Source of the DNA: Planctomycetota bacterium
GTDB lineage: Bacteria > Planctomycetota > UBA1135 > GCA-002748355
Reading direction: 5' to 3'
Length of the DNA: 64,000 bases
Assembly (NCBI GenBank): GCA_002748355.1
Contig: PDSF01000040.1
Span: 1-64,000, forward strand
Position 1 is the first letter of the stretch. Every line of letters starts with the position of its first letter. Positions 53,738 to 62,144 of the stretch are shown here, piece by piece. The position numbers and the translations under genes are program-made. The notes below the pieces were generated by a model. That model searched no databases, was not told the origin of the DNA, and worked only from the letters and a program-made list of their open reading frames with translations.

Positions 53738-54709
53738 ATGGAAAAAAGCAACTGTGCAGACTGGGGCGAACTGCCCAAGGAGAGGATCCGCCGGGACCGT
53801 GCGGCGTTGCACCTCATTGGCGTGCCGATGGACCTCGGCGCGGATCGTCGCGGTGTCGATATGGGGCCCTCCGCAGTGCGCGGCGCGCACTTCGTGGAGC
53901 ATGCTCATGAGCTTGGCTACGACCGGGTCGTCGACAAAGGTGATGTCTTTGTGCCGGCTCCCGAGAGTCGGACCCAGGGGGAGTCGAATGCCAAGTACCT
54001 CACCGAGATCGCGACGGCCTGTGATGAGCTGCGCCAGCGGGCTCTGGGCGCCCTGGAGGCCGGCGAGACTCCGGTGATTGTCGGCGGCGATCATGCGATC
54101 GCGGCCGGCACCGTGGCCGGGGTTTCGGAGTTCTTCCACAAGAAGCAGCAGAAGCTCGGCCTGATTTGGATCGACGCCCATGCGGACATGAACACGCCGG
54201 ATACCTCACCTACGGGCAATATCCACGGCATGCCGCTCGCGGTGGCACTTGGTCTGGGCCCGGACGAGCTGGTCCAGCTCGGCGGCTTCTGCCCCAAGGT
54301 CCAGCGCGAGAACGTGGTGCTGCTCGGTATCCGCAATCTCGACGAAGTCGAGAAGGAGATCGTGCGGCGCAGCGGTGTGCATGCCTACACCATGCGCGAC
54401 ATCGACGAGCGCGGCATGCACGCGATTATGCAGGAGGCCTTGGGCTTCTTGAACGACGGCACCGTCGGCTATCACGTCAGCTTTGACCTCGACAGCATGG
54501 ACCCGCGCTACGCCCCCGGCGTCGGCACCCCGGTGCCTGGCGGCCTGACCTATCGCGAAGCCCACCTCCTGATGGAGATGGCTGCTGACGATGGCCACGC
54601 GGTCTCCTTCGAGATGACGGAGATCAACCCGATCCTGGATCACAAGAACCAGACCGGCGAACTCGCGGTGGACCTGCTGCTCTCGGGGCTCGGCAAGAGG
54701 ATCCTCTAG
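53738..54709 (+). CDS. rocF: arginase
   Basis: Arginase hydrolyses arginine to ornithine and urea using two manganese ions. The 323-residue protein has the ligands in GGDHA (His119), DAHADMN (Asp146, His148, Asp150) and SFDLDSMDP. The GTPxPGGLTYREA segment and terminal GELAVDLL are arginase-specific as opposed to agmatinase. It converges on the HAMP-like gene with a 4-bp overlap. The terminal Arg-Ile-Leu is encoded by a GAGGATCCTC palindrome. Confidence 0.94.
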   Translation: MEKSNCADWGELPKERIRRDRAALHLIGVPMDLGADRRGVDMGPSAVRGAHFVEHAHELGYDRVVDKGDVFVPAPESRTQGESNAKYLTEIATACDELRQRALGALEAGETPVIVGGDHAIAAGTVAGVSEFFHKKQQKLGLIWIDAHADMNTPDTSPTGNIHGMPLAVALGLGPDELVQLGGFCPKVQRENVVLLGIRNLDEVEKEIVRRSGVHAYTMRDIDERGMHAIMQEALGFLNDGTVGYHVSFDLDSMDPRYAPGVGTPVPGGLTYREAHLLMEMAADDGHAVSFEMTEINPILDHKNQTGELAVDLLLSGLGKRIL

Positions 54710-55395
54710 GTCTTGCCGAGGCGCCGCGAGTAGCTGTCCATCGCCCGCTGCTCCACGTCGAGCAGGCGGTTCACCTCATCAAAGACGAGGCGGACATCTT
54801 GGGAGGTCCCGGCTAGCGAGCAGCGACGCTGGGTATCTCCCGAGCGGCGCATCTCCATGACCGAGTGCAGCTCCTCGAGGGGGAGGGTGACCTGCCGGCT
54901 GATGCTGCGCACGATCATCATCGCCAGGGCAAAGAGCAGGGCGGCCATGAAGACCATGCCCCAGGCGCCGCCGACGCCTAGGCGCCGCGCCTGGGCGTCG
55001 GCGTTGCGCATAGCGTTGCGGTTGAGCCGGCTCAATGAGGAGATCGCGGCGAGCAATTGTGACTTGGCGTCTCGATCGCCATCGAAGGCGGCGCGCATGT
55101 GCTCAGAGATGGCGGCTAATGCCTCCGGTTCGCCGGGCTCGGTGATGTTCTCTCTGGCGCTGCGCAGCGCCCCCATGAAGCTTTGTTCTGCGCTGTGCTG
55201 TTCTGTGCCGTTCTCTGCCTCGATGAGATTGCGTAGCATCAACTCGCAGTCCTCTTGGGTGCGTAAGTTGCGGGCGATGATTTGCTCAATGGCTGGAGCC
55301 ATACGCACGAAGACGCCGATGGCGCCGAAGGCCATGAGAGCATGCAGCGCCACAAAGATGATCATCAAGACGCGCACGGTGCGGATGCTGCCCAT
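54706..55395 (-). CDS. two-helix membrane protein with HAMP-like segment
   Basis: The 229-residue protein has membrane segments near 9-31 and 146-168 that enclose a periplasmic loop of about 115 helical residues. After the second segment comes SISRQVTLPLEELHSVMEMRRSGDT, a HAMP-like P-type helix, and then about 40 residues. There is no kinase, cyclase or methyl-accepting domain. It is the last gene of the Ktr operon (2-bp gap from ktrA) and may be a sensor or modulator of potassium uptake; this is inference from position. Confidence 0.75.
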   Translation of the reverse strand: MGSIRTVRVLMIIFVALHALMAFGAIGVFVRMAPAIEQIIARNLRTQEDCELMLRNLIEAENGTEQHSAEQSFMGALRSARENITEPGEPEALAAISEHMRAAFDGDRDAKSQLLAAISSLSRLNRNAMRNADAQARRLGVGGAWGMVFMAALLFALAMMIVRSISRQVTLPLEELHSVMEMRRSGDTQRRCSLAGTSQDVRLVFDEVNRLLDVEQRAMDSYSRRLGKT

Positions 55396-55396
55396 C

Positions 55397-56056
55397 TCAG
55401 CTCTCCTGCAGCAGTTTGGCGATCGCGGCTTCCTTGGAGACCACCACTAGCTGATCGCCTTCCTGGAGCTTGGCCTTTGGGTCGGGCAAATCCATGGTGT
55501 GGGCTTTGTTCACGTGGCGAACTGCTACGACCATGACGCCGAAGCGCTTGGGCAGCTCCAGCTCGACCAGGGTCTTATCCACAAAACTCTCGGGGATCGC
55601 GAACTCGGCTGCGTGGATTTCTCCTCCGAGCGGCATGTCGGAGATGATGTTGCGCAGGGCAATGCGATTGGCCAATCGGTTGCCGAACTCCTCCTCGGGG
55701 CTGTAGACCTCGTGCGCTCCCACTAGGGTGAGGATCCTCTTGAGGACCACGCTGGCCGCGCGGGCGATGACCTTGGGAGCACCGAGCTGGCGCAGGAGCG
55801 CTGTGCAGATGATCGCCGCTTCCTTCGAGTCCTCGCCGATGGCGCAGATACTCACGTCGCGCTTGTCGGGCTGGAGGCGGGCCAAGGCTTCTTCGTCGGT
55901 GGCGTCGAGCGTCGCCGCGTCGGCGACCAGAGGGGCAATGTCCTCGACCAGCTCGTTGCGGTGGTCGACGGCGAGGACTTCGACGCCCTTGCTGCTGAGT
56001 GAGGTCGCTAAGGCGCGGCCGAACTGACCGAGTCCGATGATCAAGACTTGCTGCAT
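55397..56056 (-). CDS. ktrA: potassium uptake regulatory subunit KtrA (TrkA-N/RCK)
   Basis: The 219-residue protein has a Rossmann RCK-N domain (VLIIGLGQFGRALATSL, with GxGxxG at 8-13, VLAVDHRNELVEDIA and DATDEEALARL) and an RCK-C domain (about 140-219, ending EGDQLVVVSKE). It forms the nucleotide-gated ring on KtrB. One RCK pair is the KtrA form, as opposed to the double TrkA. It lies 28 bp after ktrB in the same direction. The GAGGATCCTC palindrome at 55730 falls inside. Confidence 0.93.
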   Translation of the reverse strand: MQQVLIIGLGQFGRALATSLSSKGVEVLAVDHRNELVEDIAPLVADAATLDATDEEALARLQPDKRDVSICAIGEDSKEAAIICTALLRQLGAPKVIARAASVVLKRILTLVGAHEVYSPEEEFGNRLANRIALRNIISDMPLGGEIHAAEFAIPESFVDKTLVELELPKRFGVMVVAVRHVNKAHTMDLPDPKAKLQEGDQLVVVSKEAAIAKLLQES

Positions 56057-56084
56057 GGCGATACCTAGATGGCTTCGGGGGCTC

Positions 56085-58127
56085 TCAGGTCAGGGGAACG
56101 TGGGCTTCGGGGCGGCGGATGCGGCTCCTGGGGCCACTCGTGCCCAAGAGGGCGAGGAAGGTCATGGGGCCGACGCGGCCGGCAAACATGGCGATCAGGA
56201 CGATGATCTTGCCGAGCTCGTCAAGGGAAGAGGTGATGCCGGTAGAGAGCCCGACCGTACCCAGGGCTGAGGTCGTTTCGAAGACCAGGTCGCGGGCGTC
56301 GAGGGACTGAGTCAGTAGGAGGCAGAGCAGGACGCTGACCCAGACGAGGATGCTGGAGCCGAGCACGGCAATGGCCTTGTGCACGGTGCTGCGAGGGATG
56401 GTTCGTTTGCCGATCGTGACTTCCTCGTGGCCACGGATGCTGGCCCACATCGTGATGAAGAGGATGGCGACGGTCGTCGTCTTGACCCCTCCGGCGGTGC
56501 CGCCTGGACTGCCGCCAACAAACATGTAGCCGAGCATCAGAACCATGGTGCCCGGGGATACCTGGGCGATGTCGACGCTGTTGAAGCCGGCCGTTCGCAG
56601 GGTCGCCGATTGGAACCAGGCATTGTGTAGGCGGTCGAGAATGGGCAGTTCGTTCAGTGACTGCCCCCACTCGAGGGAGAGGAAGCCGAGGGTGCCAAAG
56701 ACCAGGAGGAAGAGGGTGCTCCACATGGTGATTTGCACCGCGAGCGGCACTTGTTGGTGGCGGAGCAGGCGCGGCAGCGCCAGGCAGGTCGCGGGCGCCA
56801 TGCCGCCAGCAATGATCAAGCAGCTGACGGTGTAGAGGACGAAGGGCTGCTCGGCATAGGGGATCAGGCTCTCGGTCTGCAGGGCGAAGCCGGCATTGCA
56901 GAAGGCTGAGACGGAGGTGAAGACGGCCCGCCACAGCGCGGTGGATGCGGCTTCGCCGTTCATCAGGAAGGCTAGGAAGAGCAGGGCGGCGCCGATGGCC
57001 TCGGCGACGGCGGTGAAGCCGACGATGGTTAGCAGTGAGCTGCGGAGCTCCGCGGAGGAGCTACCCGAGATCTCGGTCATCAAGCGCTCTTGCCGCAGAC
57101 TCATACGGCGGCCAAGGGCATAGAGCGCAAAGGTGGAGATCGTCATGATCCCGAGGCCGCCGAGTTGGATCAGCAGCAAGACCACGCTTTGGCCGAAGCC
57201 GGTGAGCTGGCTTGCGGTGTCGACCACGATCAAGCCGGTGACGCAAGAGGCGCTGACTGCGGTGAAGGCGGCGTCGATCGGCTCGGCCAGGCTCTCGCCG
57301 ACGCTCGCGGCAGGGAGCAGGAGCAGGGCAGTGCCGACGGCGCAGAGGCCGAAGAAGGTGCTGATCAGCACGCGGGCCGGATGGTCGACCAGTGGCTCCC
57401 ACCAGGGGCGCTGGGGGCCATGGTCTTTGGCGGCACGGGGTAGGAGGGCCAGGCCAAGCAGCATGGAGAGGGCCAGCAGGGGAGCAAGCTCCTGCAGGTA
57501 GAGCCCCACTGCGCTCAGCGCCCCGATCAGGACTACGGCCCCGAGCGAGAATAGGCGGCTGCGGGAGGATTCGCTGCGTCCTTCGCTGATGCTCCAGATG
57601 AGGATGTGGATGCAGGTGATGGCTGCGCTCAGACCCAGAACCCAGTGTTGGGGAGCATGCTCCGGCAGTCGCAGCAGCTCGAAGGCCGCCCCGAGCAGCA
57701 GGGCTCCGAGCATGGTTGAGCGTATGCGCTGCAGGGAGCGGCCCTGGGGTGGCTTGGGGGTGAAGAGGAAGCCGCGTCCCCCGCCCAGTAGGGCAAAGAT
57801 CGCGTAGATCGTTGGCAGGAGCATGGCCAGGGTCAGCGCTGGGCGCTGGGATAGCTCGTCCCCCATCACGGCGATGCAGGTGAGGAGGGCGGCCAGGATG
57901 GAGATGCGGCCCAGGCGCGGGAAGCGGATGAGCCCCAGGGCGCCGGCGAGGGTGGCGAGGGCCGCAGCCGCGGCTCCCAGCAAACGCCAGCTCTCCGGGG
58001 CTGCGCCCGTGGGGCTGTCTTCAGCCAGGCCGAGCCACGCGGCGAGCAGGGGGAGGGGGCTCCAGGCGAGGAGTATGCCCTCGGCCCGCCAGGCACTCAG
58101 GCCGTTACGGCGCCAGGTCTTGGCCAT
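56085..58127 (-). CDS. ktrB: potassium channel subunit KtrB/TrkH with an N-terminal membrane extension
   Basis: The 680-residue protein has four filter regions of the TrkH/KtrB superfamily: SASCVTGLIVVD, SVSAFCNAGFAL, ATLRTAGFNSVD and TSALGTVGLSTG, each with the expected Gly. PGGTAGGVKTTT is the intramembrane gate loop. The KtrB-like core begins near residue 240 (WWEPLVDHPARVLIS). The first 235 residues form about seven further hydrophobic segments not present in ordinary KtrB (about 440 residues). The gene starts the three-gene operon with ktrA and the HAMP-like protein. Confidence 0.9.
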   Translation of the reverse strand: MAKTWRRNGLSAWRAEGILLAWSPLPLLAAWLGLAEDSPTGAAPESWRLLGAAAAALATLAGALGLIRFPRLGRISILAALLTCIAVMGDELSQRPALTLAMLLPTIYAIFALLGGGRGFLFTPKPPQGRSLQRIRSTMLGALLLGAAFELLRLPEHAPQHWVLGLSAAITCIHILIWSISEGRSESSRSRLFSLGAVVLIGALSAVGLYLQELAPLLALSMLLGLALLPRAAKDHGPQRPWWEPLVDHPARVLISTFFGLCAVGTALLLLPAASVGESLAEPIDAAFTAVSASCVTGLIVVDTASQLTGFGQSVVLLLIQLGGLGIMTISTFALYALGRRMSLRQERLMTEISGSSSAELRSSLLTIVGFTAVAEAIGAALLFLAFLMNGEAASTALWRAVFTSVSAFCNAGFALQTESLIPYAEQPFVLYTVSCLIIAGGMAPATCLALPRLLRHQQVPLAVQITMWSTLFLLVFGTLGFLSLEWGQSLNELPILDRLHNAWFQSATLRTAGFNSVDIAQVSPGTMVLMLGYMFVGGSPGGTAGGVKTTTVAILFITMWASIRGHEEVTIGKRTIPRSTVHKAIAVLGSSILVWVSVLLCLLLTQSLDARDLVFETTSALGTVGLSTGITSSLDELGKIIVLIAMFAGRVGPMTFLALLGTSGPRSRIRRPEAHVPLT

Positions 58128-58262
58128 CTGCTGCTTGCACTGCCGGGGGACTTCAGTTCATGAAGCGGCAGCGTCCCTTGGTGATCTCGGGGTCGAAGGT
58201 GAATGCTCCATCCTTGCCATGAGCCGCCGTCTGCAGGGCCTAGGCTCGCGGGTTCTCGATGC

Positions 58263-59714
58263 TTATAGATCGGCCTTACGGCTGCGCTGCTTGCGCAAGT
58301 TCCATCGTGGGATAGGGCTTGGCTCCCGCAAATCCATGATCATTCTGATGCGTTCGACGAGATCGGGGTGTTTCTTGGCGATGTCTTTGCTTTCTCCCCG
58401 GTCCTGGCTCAGGTCGTAGAGTTCGATGGGCGCATCCTCCTGCTGGCGAATGCGCTGGCGCAGGGCCTTCCACTGGCCCAGCCGCACGGCCTGGCTGCCG
58501 CCGCCCGCGTGGTATTCCCAGTAGAGCCAGGGATGCTGCTGCTGCCGGCCTTGACCGGTCCAGGTCGGCACGAGGCTCAGGCCCGGGAGATCGTCTGGCG
58601 TATCCTCGCCCAGGATCTCGGCGAAGCTGGGGAGGAAGTCGGTGAACATCGAGATCACGGAGCTCTGGGTGCCGGCGGCGATCTTGCCTGGCCAGCGCAC
58701 GATCATCGGCACGCGAATGCCGCCTTCGTAGAGCGAGCACTTGCGGCCGCGAAGCCCGCCGCAGGAGTCGAAGAAGCTGCTGTCAGCGCCGCCGAGATTG
58801 AAGGTGGCACCGTTGTCGCTGGTGAAGAACACGATGGTGTTGTCGCTGAGCTTCAGTTCGTCGAGTAGATTGAGGATCCTCCCAATGTCGTGGTCCATGC
58901 GGGAGATCATCGCGGCGTAGGCTGCGCGGGGCGAAGGATGCGGCAGGTAGCCGCGCTTGCCGTCGTAGGGTGGATCCTCCCACATGCCGTGGTATTCGGC
59001 GACCGCTTGCTCTGGCACCTGAAGTGCAAGGTGGGGGACCGGCGTTGGGTAGTAGAGGAAGAAGGGGCGGTCCTTGTTGGCGCGAATCCACTGCAGCGCT
59101 TCGCGGATCATCAAGTCGGGCGCGTAGTGCTTGCCGCGGAGCTTCTTCCAAGCGTTCCCTTCCAGCTCGACGCGGGTTTCGTTGCGCCAGAGGTGGGTCG
59201 GGTAGTAGTTGTGGGCGTGGCGCTGGCAGAGGTAGCCGAACCAGTGGTCGAAGCCCTGGCGATTGGGGTGTCCGGTCGAATGCGGCCCCCCGAGCCCCCA
59301 TTTGCCGATAGCGCAGGTCGCATAGCCCGCATTCTTAAAGAGGCGCCCCAGGGTGAAGCTGCCTTCGGGCAGGGCGAGTTGTCCTTCGCGGTTGCCTTGC
59401 TCCCAGCCGCCCATCTCGTAGTTGCCGCGCACCCAGGCCTGGCCACTGTGCCGCCCGGTGAGCAGGACGCAGCGCGAGGGAGCGCAGACCGTGCTTCCGG
59501 CATAGTGCTGGGTAAAGCGCATCCCCTCGGCGGCGAGTCGGTCGAGCTGGGGCGTCTTGATCTTGCTCTGGCCATAAGAGCCCAGGTCGCCGTAGCCCAG
59601 ATCGTCGGCCATCAAAAAGACGACATTGGACCCAGGCTTTTGGCTCCGGGAACAAGGCGCCAGCAGTGCCAAGGACAGGCCAGCGAAGGTGACGGTCAGA
59701 AGCGTTCGCAGCAT
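58263..59714 (-). CDS. lipoprotein-type sulfatase (arylsulfatase family)
   Basis: The 483-residue protein has a signal ending LALLAPC (possible lipoprotein). The sulfatase metal pair DD (37-38) lies in VVFLMADDLGYGDLG. The formylglycine motif is CAPSR (Cys77), followed by VLLTGRHSG, and the later metal site is FFTSDNGAT. The C-terminal region GGIRVPMIVRWPGKI and SMFTDFLPSFAEILGE is typical of family S1. The Cys-type motif requires formylglycine maturation. Substrate cannot be inferred. The start at 59714 is preferred over the longer frame because the signal peptide starts there. Confidence 0.93.
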   Translation of the reverse strand: MLRTLLTVTFAGLSLALLAPCSRSQKPGSNVVFLMADDLGYGDLGSYGQSKIKTPQLDRLAAEGMRFTQHYAGSTVCAPSRCVLLTGRHSGQAWVRGNYEMGGWEQGNREGQLALPEGSFTLGRLFKNAGYATCAIGKWGLGGPHSTGHPNRQGFDHWFGYLCQRHAHNYYPTHLWRNETRVELEGNAWKKLRGKHYAPDLMIREALQWIRANKDRPFFLYYPTPVPHLALQVPEQAVAEYHGMWEDPPYDGKRGYLPHPSPRAAYAAMISRMDHDIGRILNLLDELKLSDNTIVFFTSDNGATFNLGGADSSFFDSCGGLRGRKCSLYEGGIRVPMIVRWPGKIAAGTQSSVISMFTDFLPSFAEILGEDTPDDLPGLSLVPTWTGQGRQQQHPWLYWEYHAGGGSQAVRLGQWKALRQRIRQQEDAPIELYDLSQDRGESKDIAKKHPDLVERIRMIMDLREPSPIPRWNLRKQRSRKADL

Positions 59715-59991
59715 CCGGGCGAGTCTAGCCAGCCGTTGAATTCGCCGCACGGCGACTGCTGCAAGGCTGGTCAGCGAGGAGCTAGGTCTTCCTAAGGAAC
59801 TCAAGGCGCAGGGGGCCGTAGCTCGCTCCCGCTGGGGCGCCGATGTCCGACCAGGGTGAAAACTGCCTCACTGGGCGGCCTCGCTGGGATGCCTGAAGCG
59901 CGATAGTCTAGGCTTCGAAAGCTTAGGGATGACTTTGAGGGCATGCAGAAGCGTTTTTTTCGCTTGGCGACGGAATAGAAGGAGGTGCCAG

Positions 59992-61677
59992 ATGATCTGC
60001 TGTGAAGAATTATTGGTAAGTATTGGGGCGTCTGTGCGTCGTGGACTTTCCGTGGTGTTTCTCGCCAGCTCGTTGCTGGCACCGTGTCTTGTTGCGCAGG
60101 ATGCGGCTAGAGACTTGATGTCTGCCAACTGCGATTACTCCGCTTCGGCGGGCTTGGAGAGAGGGGAGTTATCTCTCGGTGTCAAGTCGAACACGCTCAA
60201 ATGGTGGCTTAATGCGCATCCCGATCCTGCTCTCGTAGGGCCAAATATCCATCCGGTAGTGGCCTCGGTGGCTCTACCGTTAGATAGGGCCGGGTCGATT
60301 TCTCCATTAGGCGGTCGCGATTTCCTTGTCTCCGGGAGGAATAGTGAGAGCAATAGTGGCTGGCTGGTCGTTGTTCGCCTGGGCTTTGGCGCCAACGCTG
60401 CAACGCCTTCGATAGCAATATTGGGGCAGCGTGATTTAGGGGTGAATCTTGACCCAGTGTCTGCTGGCTATAACGCTATCGATGGGCACATTTACGCGTT
60501 CGATGAGTCGACGAAAACTCTGGTGCGAGCACCGTGGACTGGCGTGGCTTCGGCGTTGCCGACATCGTTTTCGACGATAATGACCGCTAGTCAGATGCCA
60601 AGGCTGGGGCAGAGCTGCACTCAAGTGGCTGCAGCTCCTGGGAAGTCCGGCTGCATTGTTTGGATGATGGGGAGACCTGTGACGCAAGTTCGCTGCTACC
60701 TTCATCAGTCCGTGTGGAAGATAGAGGCCCCTGCGCTGTCCTTGCCCTTGCCCTGGAATACACAATGGGCTTTGGAAAATCCCTCCATCCAAAAATCTCA
60801 AGGGCCGTTGGTGGTCAAGGGGCCGGCTGCTGTCGTGAATCTGATCGACGTCTTAACTGGTGCCACTGTGAGTTCGTTTACGAATCCGGGTGGGGATCAG
60901 TGGCACCCCTGGGGATTGCCGTCGACAGATACCTTGGCTCCTGGATATGCCTACCAGTTGCAAGGTGGCACGTACACTTCGAGCCGACCGTTCCGACCGC
61001 TGATTCGTTGGGGGGATCTTGCTCCTGCGGACAATGTCAAGATTGACCATGGTAGCGTGCTCTCCTCGAGTGCCTTTATTGGGAATGCCTCCTTCGCAGT
61101 GTCGGGGATGTTGCATTTTCAGGATGCGCCTTCGGCCTTGCTTGCACAAAGCACTAAGACTTGCCAGGTGTATCTGTATGTCAACTATTACACACCAGGC
61201 GATTCTGCTCCGATTACGACTGTTGGCCCAGTCGCCTATCTGACTCCCTTGAACGTATTCACTCTGGCTCAGCCTGCCGTGCTCTCCATGAAAGAGCAGA
61301 GTCTCGCCCCCTTCGCCGGCCTCCGCATTCCACAGCCCATCCCGAATGATCCGAATCTCGTCAATGCCCGGGTTCTTTGGCAATGGGTTGCGGTAACGGA
61401 CAGCTCTGCGGTTGTCGTTTCAGATGTCTTCGGGACTTCCATCCTTGACGCACCACAACAGAGTTCTTCAGCTTCGAATGGTGCTGCTCCAAGTCGTTGT
61501 CCAACAGGGACTGTAAGCAAAGCCCTCGTCCGCGCTTTGAATCAGCGGAGACCGTCGCCATCGACCCAAAAGGCCGTGCGTAGCTTTATTTTGGATATGA
61601 AAGGTGGACGAGGATCCAGTTCTTCCAAGCAGTTGTGGAAGGCTGGTCTCACAACGCTGCGACTTCAGAATAAGTAA
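59992..61677 (+). CDS. secreted protein of unknown function with lower G+C
   Basis: The 561-residue protein has AGGAGGT 6 bp before the ATG, a basic N-terminus and a signal segment (GLSVVFLASSLLAPCLVAQ). The mature part is beta-rich with repeated motifs (GGRDFLVSGRNSESNSGWLVVVRLGFG, GHIYAFDESTKTLVRAPWTG), which suggest a propeller-like or WD-type fold in the first half. A beta-sandwich-like second half follows (FAVSGMLHFQDAPS, TCQVYLYVNYYTPGDS). The tail is Ser/Lys-rich. G+C is lower than in flanking genes. No family is recognised. Confidence 0.75.
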   Translation: MICCEELLVSIGASVRRGLSVVFLASSLLAPCLVAQDAARDLMSANCDYSASAGLERGELSLGVKSNTLKWWLNAHPDPALVGPNIHPVVASVALPLDRAGSISPLGGRDFLVSGRNSESNSGWLVVVRLGFGANAATPSIAILGQRDLGVNLDPVSAGYNAIDGHIYAFDESTKTLVRAPWTGVASALPTSFSTIMTASQMPRLGQSCTQVAAAPGKSGCIVWMMGRPVTQVRCYLHQSVWKIEAPALSLPLPWNTQWALENPSIQKSQGPLVVKGPAAVVNLIDVLTGATVSSFTNPGGDQWHPWGLPSTDTLAPGYAYQLQGGTYTSSRPFRPLIRWGDLAPADNVKIDHGSVLSSSAFIGNASFAVSGMLHFQDAPSALLAQSTKTCQVYLYVNYYTPGDSAPITTVGPVAYLTPLNVFTLAQPAVLSMKEQSLAPFAGLRIPQPIPNDPNLVNARVLWQWVAVTDSSAVVVSDVFGTSILDAPQQSSSASNGAAPSRCPTGTVSKALVRALNQRRPSPSTQKAVRSFILDMKGGRGSSSSKQLWKAGLTTLRLQNK

Positions 61678-61750
61678 AGTAAATCTACATCGCCCCCTGT
61701 GTCAGGGTAGCTGTCGCCAGGATCTTGGCCCTGGGATGGTACATTCACCC

Positions 61751-62140
61751 TTAGTTCCGGTGACCCCGGAGCCTTTTATGCTTCAGGTGAATCCTCTGCA
61801 CTTTTTCCGTTGGGGCGGCATGGATAAGAAAGCGGCGGCCTGAGAGCGGTCTTCCCGTCCCATGTTCTCGAACGATACCGCTCGCCCATGCCTGCTGCTT
61901 GGCCGCGACCTTGTCCGCTACAGCTTAAGAGTCGATCCGGTGCCCCTTTGCTGCAGCAGCTTCAGTAAGCTTGTCAGGCTGCGTCTCGGCCGCAGTCATG
62001 GGCTCCTGCCCTTCACCCTGCGTGATGGGGTCGACGCCCAGTCCATTGGGCTCGCCCCAAATCGCGCCGCATAGGCCCCTGGCGGCGAGTCGGTCGAGCT
62101 GGGCGGGGCTGTTCTTGCCCCGGCGCGGTCTGGCTGCTGG
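61751..62140 (-). pseudogene. possible decayed minus-strand gene between the secreted protein and HEAT genes
   Basis: About 467 bp (61678-62144) contain no intact gene. On the minus strand one frame reads like coding DNA (KNSPAQLDRLAARGLCGAIWGEP, then a helical segment AAETQPDKLTEAAAAKGHRIDS). It hits a TAA (61925-61927) and continues in frame for 58 further codons to a TAA at 61751-61753. PxQLDRLAAxG resembles the metal-site region of alkaline-phosphatase-superfamily enzymes and shares a 22-bp run with the sulfatase gene near 59530. The remnant interpretation is tentative. Confidence 0.3.
61756..61777 (+). terminator. candidate terminator after the unknown secreted protein
   Basis: TCCGG (61756-61760) pairs with CCGGA (61766-61770), followed by GCCTTTT (to 61777), about 80 bp after the stop codon. 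The stem is short. Confidence 0.35.
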
Positions 62141-62144
62141 CAGC

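Noticed and set aside
58890..59795. 301-codon plus-strand frame opposite the sulfatase
   Set aside because: Antisense to a gene with clear active-site motifs; no features of its own.
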